Assembly (NCBI RefSeq): GCF_903969135.1
Contig: NZ_LR824569.1
Span: forward strand, 3,989,001 to 4,053,000
Direction: 5' to 3'
Source: Chryseobacterium sp. JV274
GTDB lineage: Bacteria; Bacteroidota; Bacteroidia; Flavobacteriales; Weeksellaceae
Length of the DNA stretch: 64,000 bases
Part shown: positions 58,361 to 64,000 of the stretch, one piece after another
Layout of the letters: each line of letters opens with the position of its first letter
Position numbering within the stretch: the first letter of the stretch is position 1
Program-made: the position numbers and the translations under genes
The notes under the pieces: generated by a model
The model's database searches: none
What the model was told of the DNA's origin: nothing
Seen by the model: the letters and a program-made list of their open reading frames with translations, nothing else

Positions 58361-58966
58361 TTACCCTCTTGCTCTTTCAAGAAGTGTCATCATTAATAAA
58401 GAAAGGATTACTAAACTTTCTTCTTCATCATCAATATCGATCAGTCTGTCCAGCTGGAATCTTCTTCCGAAGAATGAAGGCATTTTTTTAAGTTTAAAAT
58501 AAGCTTTCCCATCAATACCAGTCACCGTATAAGATGGATTAAGGAAATATCCTGTGAACATTCCGATGATAGGAAGTTCTCCTACAAAGCTGTCCCAGAA
58601 TCTCACCCATGCACTGTCTTCCTGAACTTTAAACTTAGGCTGATCTTGGGCATCCAGAATATCGTAACTTGCTTTCCAGATAGAACGCATTCCTTTTCTT
58701 GCCAGTCTACCGAAGTTTTTATTGTCAATAAGATCATTCAAAGAATACGAAGCGTTGAAATCTATCCATTTATTAGCTTTGATTCTGAAAAGTTCCTTAG
58801 ACTTGCTCTCATCATTGAAAACGATAACATCTTCTTTCAACTTGAACATTTTCTGACGCACATACGCTACATAATTTCCGTTTTTGTCAGTAATATTGAA
58901 GTCACTTGCTAAAGTAGTGATTTTGAATTTGAAATCCAGAGGATAGTTAAGATTGTTAAGTACCAT
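58361..58966 (-). CDS. LURP-one-related/tubby-like protein
   Basis: A 201-aa protein without signal peptide. The pattern FKITTLASDFNITDKNGNYVAYVRQKMFKLKEDVIVFNDESKSKELFRIKANKW (residues 12-66) and ASYDILDAQDQPKFKVQEDSAWVRFWDSF are those of the LURP-one-related beta-barrel fold (tubby-like C-terminal fold). The C-terminal LVILSLLMMTLLERARG is a hydrophobic helix, possibly a membrane tail. The molecular role is unknown; related proteins bind membranes. First gene of a small unit with the lipoprotein downstream. Confidence 0.72.
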   Translation of the reverse strand: MVLNNLNYPLDFKFKITTLASDFNITDKNGNYVAYVRQKMFKLKEDVIVFNDESKSKELFRIKANKWIDFNASYSLNDLIDNKNFGRLARKGMRSIWKASYDILDAQDQPKFKVQEDSAWVRFWDSFVGELPIIGMFTGYFLNPSYTVTGIDGKAYFKLKKMPSFFGRRFQLDRLIDIDDEEESLVILSLLMMTLLERARG

Positions 58967-59000
58967 GTTAGTTAATTTTTTTCATATTTAATTTAAGCCG

Positions 59001-59008
59001 CAAATATA
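59001..59008 (-). promoter_or_regulatory. -7 element (TATATTTG) for the LURP-one-like gene
   Basis: CAAATATA on the plus strand, 34 bp before the ATG at 58966. Confidence 0.5.
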
Positions 59009-59107
59009 AAGGTTTTTTTAGAGTTCTCAGGTATGGGTGAAATTTAAAATATCATATTGAGACATTGTGTTGACGGAAATTTATAAGGTGATTTTTGTGA
59101 AAAATAA

Positions 59108-59325
59108 AATTAAACGCTGAGTTCGCAAGGGTTGTTTACTCTTTTTATATGTTTTGTTCACAAAGGCACTTCGTTCAGCTGAGATACAAGTTTTCTTATT
59201 GCTGAGTAAAGCGCCTTTGCGATCATTTTTTAACCTTTAGACATCTTAGCGCGCTCAGCGTTAAAAATTTATTATACTGTATAAAAATTCACAAGCGAAG
59301 CGAACTGACGATTGACTATTCACTA
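59108..59325 (-). repeat. dispersed ~220-bp intergenic repeat, copy 3
   Basis: The reverse complement matches the copies at 7901 and 49141 block by block. Stem arms on the minus strand are GCAAAGGCGCTTTACTCAGC and GCTGAACGAAGTGCCTTTGT (plus-strand 59160-59220). The copy fills the gap between two divergent transcripts. Confidence 0.8.
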
Positions 59326-59346
59326 TTAATTATCAACTTTAATCCT

Positions 59347-59354
59347 TATTTTTG
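59347..59354 (+). promoter_or_regulatory. -7 element (TATTTTTG) just before recR
   Basis: Exact TAnnTTTG match ending 5 bp before the recR ATG, so the mRNA is expected to be leaderless. Confidence 0.5.
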
Positions 59355-59359
59355 TACCT

Positions 59360-59971
59360 ATGGATTATCCAAGTAAAGTATTGGCAAAGGCGGTAGACGA
59401 GATTTCGGGACTGCCTGGGATTGGAAGAAAAACCGCATTGAGATTAGCACTGCATTTGTTGAAGCAGCCCAATTCCAGAGCTGTAAGTCTTGGAAATTCC
59501 CTGATTAACCTTGTCAATGAAATAAAATATTGTAAAGAATGTCATAATTTTTCAGATTTTGACATCTGTGAAATATGCAGCAATGAAAAGAGAAATGGTG
59601 AACTGATCTGTATCGTTGAAGATGTACGGGATGTAATTGCTATTGAGAATACCGGAAAATATACAGGCAAGTATCTGATCCTGGGCGGAAAAATTTCTCC
59701 AATGGAAGGAGTAGGACCCGGGCAGTTAAATATTCCAAGTATTGAAAAGAAATTGAATGATGGAAAGGTGAAGGAATTTATTTTCGCATTGAGTGCCACG
59801 ATGGAAGGAGATACAACAGCGTATTATATCTATAAGAAATTTAAAAGTTTCAATGTGAATTTCTCCAGCATTGCAAGAGGAATTTCAGTAGGAGATGAAC
59901 TGGAATATGCTGATGAAATTTCTTTAGGAAGATCCATTATCAACAGGCTGCCATATAACGAAAAGGATTAA
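59360..59971 (+). CDS. recR: recombination protein RecR
   Basis: A 203-aa protein that helps RecFO load RecA at gaps. Helix-hairpin-helix LPGIGRKTALRLALHLL (residues 18-34), zinc site C58, C61, C70 and C73, and the Toprim domain with ICIVEDVRDVIAIENTGKY near residues 82-101 and YLILGGKISPMEGVGP near 104-119. Length is typical. The glycosyltransferase gene follows after 1 bp in the same operon. Confidence 0.96.
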   Translation: MDYPSKVLAKAVDEISGLPGIGRKTALRLALHLLKQPNSRAVSLGNSLINLVNEIKYCKECHNFSDFDICEICSNEKRNGELICIVEDVRDVIAIENTGKYTGKYLILGGKISPMEGVGPGQLNIPSIEKKLNDGKVKEFIFALSATMEGDTTAYYIYKKFKSFNVNFSSIARGISVGDELEYADEISLGRSIINRLPYNEKD

Positions 59972-59972
59972 T

Positions 59973-60806
59973 ATGAAGCTGTCTGTTATTATCGTTAATT
60001 ATAATGTTGTACAATTGCTCAGAAGCTGCCTCTTGTCACTTCAGAAATATATACAGGAGATAAACTATGAAGTGATTGTTATTGATAATGCTTCTACAGA
60101 CAATTCCTGGACAGATCTTATTCCCGAGTTTCCTGGCGTACATTTTATATCTTCTGAAATAAACGGAGGTTTTTCAAAAGCGAACAACCGGGCGATTCAG
60201 ACAGCAAAAGGAGAATATATTTTACTTTTGAATCCTGATACAGAATTTGAAGGGTTTTATATGAAGGAACTTCTGGATTTTGCCGATTCTCAGCCTGCAT
60301 TCGGATGTCTGGGAGTGAGGATGCATGATGCGGAAGGTAATTTTCTTCCTGAAAGTAAACGTTCTGTTCCGGATATGTTTAACTCTTTTGAAAAGCTGTT
60401 TACAAATTTTAAAAAGAATAATTCCAAGTCTTATTACAGAAACGACATTGAGGAAAATGCGGTTGCTGAAATAGAAGTTATGACAGGCGCTTTTTTACTG
60501 GCTAAAAAAGACGTTTACGAAAAAATAGGAGGGCTGGATGAAGCTTATTTTATGTATGGAGAAGATATTGATCTTTGCTATACTTTCTTAAGAAACGGTT
60601 ACAAAAACTTCTATTATGGTAAAGTTTCTATTCTTCATCACAAAGGAGAAAGCACTATTAAGAATGAAGTATATCTCAAGAGATTTTATGGAGCCATGCA
60701 GATCTTTATTGATAAATATTATAAAGAATCGAAGCCTGTACAATATTCATTTTTAAAGGCAGGGCTGAAACTTCGCTATCAGATTGAAAAGATCAAGTTA
60801 AAATAA
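59973..60806 (+). CDS. glycosyltransferase family 2 protein
   Basis: A 277-aa cytoplasmic enzyme of the GT-A fold. VIIVNYNVVQLLRSCLLSL (residues 5-23), VIVIDNASTDNSW (32-44), NGGFSKANNRAIQTAKGEYILLLNPDTE (near 62-90, with the DxD-type nucleotide-sugar site as NPDT) and LAKKDVYEKIGGLDEAYFMYGEDIDLCYTF (near 175-204) are typical for rhamnosyl- or galactofuranosyl-like transferases. The acceptor is unknown; polysaccharide or cell wall glycans are likely. Operon with recR. Confidence 0.9.
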   Translation: MKLSVIIVNYNVVQLLRSCLLSLQKYIQEINYEVIVIDNASTDNSWTDLIPEFPGVHFISSEINGGFSKANNRAIQTAKGEYILLLNPDTEFEGFYMKELLDFADSQPAFGCLGVRMHDAEGNFLPESKRSVPDMFNSFEKLFTNFKKNNSKSYYRNDIEENAVAEIEVMTGAFLLAKKDVYEKIGGLDEAYFMYGEDIDLCYTFLRNGYKNFYYGKVSILHHKGESTIKNEVYLKRFYGAMQIFIDKYYKESKPVQYSFLKAGLKLRYQIEKIKLK

Positions 60807-60833
60807 AAAAGCAACTCAATTGGAGTTGCTTTT
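60807..60833. terminator. bidirectional terminator
   Basis: Eleven-bp stem AAAAGCAACTC/GAGTTGCTTTT with a 5-nt loop between the glycosyltransferase gene and secG. Confidence 0.85.
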
Positions 60834-60857
60834 GTTTTATATAAGATGGTATTCTTC

Positions 60858-61211
60858 TTATTTTGCCGGTGCTACAGGAGTTTGTGCCGGAGTTGTTGTA
60901 GAAGAAGCAGGAGCTGACTGTTTTGCAGGAGCTTCTTTCTTCACTGGTTGTTTTTGTGTAGGAGCTACCTGAGACGGCTTTCCTGTAATAACAACGCTTA
61001 AAAGGATAAGAACGATGATAGTTCCGCCTAGAGTCCATGTTGCTTTTTCCATGAAATCATTGGTTCTCTGTACTCCAAACTGTGCAGATGATGCACCTCC
61101 GAATGTACTGGAAAGGCCTCCTCCTTTTGGATTTTGTGCCATAACGATAATTACCAATAAAACGCTGGCAACCATAACAAGAACCATCAATAGTGTAAAT
61201 ATAGTATCCAT
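60858..61211 (-). CDS. secG: preprotein translocase subunit SecG
   Basis: A 117-aa inner membrane protein, the small auxiliary subunit of SecYEG. Two helices: FTLLMVLVMVASVLLVIIVMAQNPKGGGL (residues 4-32) and LGGTIIVLILLSVVITG near 60-76, with the conserved NPKGGGLSSTFGG loop between. The C-terminal ~40 residues are Pro/Ala/Lys-rich, an extension common in Bacteroidota. A textbook promoter precedes it. Confidence 0.93.
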   Translation of the reverse strand: MDTIFTLLMVLVMVASVLLVIIVMAQNPKGGGLSSTFGGASSAQFGVQRTNDFMEKATWTLGGTIIVLILLSVVITGKPSQVAPTQKQPVKKEAPAKQSAPASSTTTPAQTPVAPAK

Positions 61212-61236
61212 TAATTCTGATATCTTTTTGAATGGG

Positions 61237-61266
61237 CAAATTTAATCTTTTTTTACTGAATGACAA
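61237..61266 (-). promoter_or_regulatory. complete Bacteroidota promoter of secG
   Basis: On the minus strand TTG (61266-61264), a 19-bp spacer and TAAATTTG (61244-61237), 25 bp before the secG ATG. Confidence 0.75.
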
Positions 61267-61296
61267 AGAAAGATATCGCCAAATGTTGATAAAAAT

Positions 61297-61324
61297 AAAA
61301 ACGGCAACAATTGTTGCCGTTTTT
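61297..61324 (-). terminator. terminator of the M16 operon
   Basis: A perfect 28-bp palindrome AAAAACGGCAACAA/TTGTTGCCGTTTTT; on the minus strand it is followed by a T-rich stretch. It separates the M16 genes from secG. Confidence 0.88.
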
Positions 61325-61344
61325 TCTATAAAAATTGGATGTTA

Positions 61345-63390
61345 TTATTTAAAATCAGTATCAGTAGCCTTATTTATTTCATAAGACTTTACATTCATGG
61401 TCATATCCATTCCCATCTGGCTTACAGAGATTGTATATGGCATTTTTACCCCTTCTACATCTTTGTAATTAGAGAATGTTGTAGGGATTGTCACTTCCTG
61501 GCCCTTAGCTTTTACTTTTTTTGTTTCTCCGGTTTTTAATCCTGTTGCAACGCTGTAGTAATACGTTGTATCCCCACTTTTAATTGCATAAGAATCTTCA
61601 CCTCCGATTTTCTCAATTCCTCCTAATTTATAATCAGCAGATTTTGCAAAACCTAATTCTTCAAAAAGCTCCGGGTTCTTTTGTTTTTCAGCAATTTCTT
61701 CCGGTGTGATGTCAATTTTTTGTCCCATCTGCATAGAATAACCGGTTTTCCCATCAAATACCTGCTTCTGAACAACCTGTCCCATTGCTGTTACAGTTGT
61801 CAGCTCCTTTCCGCCTTGTGCTTTAACGATTTTAAAATCGATGTTTTGTCCTTGCATAGACATTGAAGCATTCGTAGTATATGAAGTAATTTTAGCCAAA
61901 TTAGCTTTTCCTCCGATAGCATTGATGTATTTATCTGCAATAGAGGCAACCGTTACACTTGCATCTACTTTTTGTACAGTTGGTTTTGAAACAGGGTTTG
62001 CATCCTTATCAAAATATTTTACAGGGTAACCTAATTTTTCCAATCCTTCAGAAATATCAGATGCTTTACCTGCAATGAAAATTCTGCTTTGGTTTGGTAA
62101 AATGGTAGTCTTGACAGCATTTGAAACATCTGCAGCTGTTACTTTATCGATAGATTTCAGGTAATTGGTGTAGAAATCAGCTGGTAAATCCTGAACTTTT
62201 TGGTTCAATGCAAACCTTGCAATAGTTGCAGGCTGCTCTAAGGACATGATGAAAGAACCTTTCAGCTTTGCTTTTGCATTTGCCAATTCTTCTGGTTTTA
62301 CCGTAGAAATAGCATTAAGTTCATTCATGAATTCCTTAACCGCTTTGTCTGTAACCTCATTTCTTACACTCGCACTTGCAGAAAATTCAGGAGAATACTT
62401 GCTTGCTACCATACTTGAATAAGCACCGTAAGTAAATCCGTTCTTCTCTCTAAGGTTCATGAAAAGTCTTGCTTCACCACCACCTCCAAGGATGTAATTG
62501 GCAATTGTTGCAGGGAAATAATTGGCATCTTTCATTTTCAACGTGTTCAGGTTGTTTAGAGAAACAACAGACTGTACCGCAGAAGGAACATCCACTACAT
62601 TAATTTCTGTTTTCGCAACATTAGAAGCTGGCTCTAATTGTGCAACAGGGGTATTTGCTTTTTTCCAGCTATTGAAGGCCTTTTCGATCAAAGGTTTTAC
62701 CTGGTCAAACTTTACGTCTCCAACGATTACTAAATAAGCATTGTCCGGAGCGTAGTATTTTTTATAGATGTTCTGTACATCAGCAAGCTGGATTTTGTTA
62801 ATCGATTCAACAGTTTCAAATTCACCTCTTGAAGTATTTTTTCCATACATCAAAGCGTTTGAAACTCTTTCCGCGATAGAAGAAGCATTTTTTTCCTCAG
62901 ATTTTAATCCTTCAATAGCTCTTTCTTTAGAGTTTTGAATTTCCTCAGCAGAGAATTTAGGATTAATAATTGCATCAGCCATCAGGCCTAATACTTCAGG
63001 GAAATATTTTGAAAGCGAGTTGGCAGAAGCACCTCCTGAAGAGAAATTAAGATTTGCCCCAAGGTAGTCCACTTTTTTGTTGAAATCATCTTTGGAGATA
63101 TTCGTAGTTCCGTTTTCAAACTGTTCAGCCATGATTCCGCTTACCCCAGTTACAGCTCCTTCATTGTAAGGAGGTCTGTCCATAGAAAGGCTTGCATTTA
63201 CTCTTGGCAGCTTGTTGTTCTCAACTACCATTACTGTAAGACCGTTGCTTAGCTGGAAAGTTTTTGGCTTAGCAATGTTAATCGCAGGAGTAGGTCCCGG
63301 CTTTGGCATTGCATTAAGATCTATTTTTTGTGCTGAAACCATTCCTGTAAAGAAAAACGCTGCAGCTATATATGTTAATTGCTTTTTCAT
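61345..63390 (-). CDS. M16 family zinc peptidase-like protein (inactive subunit type) with LolA-like C-terminus
   Basis: A 681-aa exported protein with signal peptide (MKKQLTYIAAAFFFTGMVSAQ). Residues 30-440 form the two halves of an M16 peptidase; the N-terminal half lacks the zinc-binding HxxEH motif (MAEQFENGT at that place), so it is probably the non-catalytic partner of a heterodimer. The M16C-type region (YYAPDNAYLVIVGDVKFDQV) is well kept. The last ~200 residues (ADKYINAIGGKANLAKITSYTTN ... MPYTISVSQMG) resemble a LolA/outer-membrane-sorting half barrel. The catalytic partner gene lies 53 bp upstream. Both likely degrade peptides in the periplasm. Confidence 0.88.
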   Translation of the reverse strand: MKKQLTYIAAAFFFTGMVSAQKIDLNAMPKPGPTPAINIAKPKTFQLSNGLTVMVVENNKLPRVNASLSMDRPPYNEGAVTGVSGIMAEQFENGTTNISKDDFNKKVDYLGANLNFSSGGASANSLSKYFPEVLGLMADAIINPKFSAEEIQNSKERAIEGLKSEEKNASSIAERVSNALMYGKNTSRGEFETVESINKIQLADVQNIYKKYYAPDNAYLVIVGDVKFDQVKPLIEKAFNSWKKANTPVAQLEPASNVAKTEINVVDVPSAVQSVVSLNNLNTLKMKDANYFPATIANYILGGGGEARLFMNLREKNGFTYGAYSSMVASKYSPEFSASASVRNEVTDKAVKEFMNELNAISTVKPEELANAKAKLKGSFIMSLEQPATIARFALNQKVQDLPADFYTNYLKSIDKVTAADVSNAVKTTILPNQSRIFIAGKASDISEGLEKLGYPVKYFDKDANPVSKPTVQKVDASVTVASIADKYINAIGGKANLAKITSYTTNASMSMQGQNIDFKIVKAQGGKELTTVTAMGQVVQKQVFDGKTGYSMQMGQKIDITPEEIAEKQKNPELFEELGFAKSADYKLGGIEKIGGEDSYAIKSGDTTYYYSVATGLKTGETKKVKAKGQEVTIPTTFSNYKDVEGVKMPYTISVSQMGMDMTMNVKSYEINKATDTDFK

Positions 63391-63443
63391 TTGTAAAAAT
63401 TTAATTTTTAATAATCATATTGTAACCTTAAAAGTTGAAATGA

Positions 63444-64000
63444 TTACTTTTTCTCAGGTACGTAGTTAATGATTATTCTTTGGTTGGAATTAAGATACTT
63501 TTTAGCAGCATTTTGAAGATCCTGTCTTGTGATAGATCTGTAAATGTCGATTTCTTTATTGATCAAATTCGTGTCACCCATCAATACGTGGTTGGTTGCC
63601 AATGAAGCAGCAATTCCCTGAATGCTTGAGTTAGCATTTACAAACTGATTTTCGTACTGGTTTTGAAGTTTTTGATAATCATCTTCAGAGATTAATGTAG
63701 TCTGAAGATTTTTGATTTCAGCATCAATGTCAGCTTGTAAAGCCTGCTTTGTAGTCTGTCCCATCGGGATCGCGAAGAAGGCGAAAATACTGTAATCTTC
63801 CAGCCCTTGGTTAAAAGCAGCTACCTGAAGTGCTTTTTTGTCCTGATCAACTAATTTTTTATATAAAACCGAAGATTTTCCATTACTTAAATAAGAAGAA
63901 AGCATATCTAAAACATAAGCATCTTTCTCTTTGTTAGCCGGAGTTCTGTACGCGAAAACATAAGCAGGAAGCTGGATATTCGGGTCTGTTGCCGTTACTT
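63444..64000 (-). CDS. M16 family peptidase, probable catalytic partner (5' partial)
   Basis: The frame is open to the window end; the last 185 codons are visible. They fit the C-terminal M16 half: PNIQLPAYVFAYRTPANKEKDAYVLDMLSSYLSNGKSSVLYKKLVDQDKKAL, then YEDYSIFAFFAIPMGQ-like and QDLQNAAKKYLNSNQRIIINYVPEKK. The zinc motif would be upstream, outside the window. Because the following gene lacks HxxEH, this one is expected to carry it. The two genes are 53 bp apart and form one operon ending at the terminator 61297. Confidence 0.85.
   Translation of the reverse strand, partial: VTATDPNIQLPAYVFAYRTPANKEKDAYVLDMLSSYLSNGKSSVLYKKLVDQDKKALQVAAFNQGLEDYSIFAFFAIPMGQTTKQALQADIDAEIKNLQTTLISEDDYQKLQNQYENQFVNANSSIQGIAASLATNHVLMGDTNLINKEIDIYRSITRQDLQNAAKKYLNSNQRIIINYVPEKK

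Noticed and set aside
1..64000. CRISPR array, prophage, insertion sequence or rRNA operon
   Set aside because: No regularly spaced repeats, integrase, transposase, phage structural genes or rRNA sequence were seen on either strand.

Overview
The window looks like a chromosomal segment of a Flavobacteriales bacterium, most probably Chryseobacterium or a close Weeksellaceae relative. Supporting signs are the AT-rich sequence, promoter elements of the Bacteroidota type (TAnnTTTG, in two cases with a TTG box 19-21 bp upstream), weak Shine-Dalgarno sequences, a secreted metalloprotease with a type IX secretion C-terminal domain, a GLPGLI-family gene, a PNGase F relative, split transketolase and a grasp-with-spasm peptide locus. 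No insertion sequence, CRISPR array or rRNA operon was seen. One tRNA, Ser(GGA), is present.

Layout. 1-3912: the 3' end of an Rhs gene with a variable C-terminal toxin region and a likely immunity gene, then a terminator, then a displaced Rhs tip with a second toxin region and a second likely immunity gene. 3913-4514: an intergenic stretch rich in palindromes. 4515-12812: metabolic and housekeeping genes (type I methionine aminopeptidase, azoreductase, M20 peptidase, DUF2490-type outer membrane protein, tRNA-Ser, asparaginase, TrmH). 12864-19759: the tsaD/hypothetical/rsmE operon, divergent by 4 bp from a large tamB-like gene. 19894-20811: an Lrp regulator and a small membrane protein.

20907-26233 (minus strand) is the most distinctive locus: a grasp-with-spasm RiPP cluster. 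In transcription order it holds a 61-aa precursor, a lipoprotein, an ATP-grasp maturase, a 59-aa overlapping gene, a frameshifted GLPGLI gene, a frameshifted second copy of the lipoprotein followed by a 41-aa stub of the ATP-grasp gene, and the SPASM-domain maturase. The precursor and both maturases are intact; the repeated module has decayed. 27080-29805 is a run of DUF4303-like, DMP19-like and small membrane proteins of the kind found as orphan immunity genes.

29997-43649: split transketolase, a T9SS-targeted reprolysin-like protease, a Na+/solute symporter, a minus-strand redox/stress operon (GNAT, OsmC, 4Fe-4S, TMEM175, FMN reductase, pirin) with a second pirin and a second small GNAT next to it, and an MFS exporter. 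43993-64000: asparagine synthetase B, a PNGase F-like glycoamidase, an RsmB-type rRNA methyltransferase, YjdM, an ABC ATPase, YceI, pheS, a DUF3108 protein, a ferredoxin/FNR pair, a LOG protein, PepD, recR with a GT2 glycosyltransferase, secG, and two M16 peptidase genes (the last one cut by the window end).

A family of about 220-bp intergenic repeats with a conserved stem-loop occurs in three full copies (7901, 49141, 59108) and one internally deleted copy (43826). A separate 25-bp inverted repeat lies at 56154-56244. All calls rest on reading the sequence; no database search was run.
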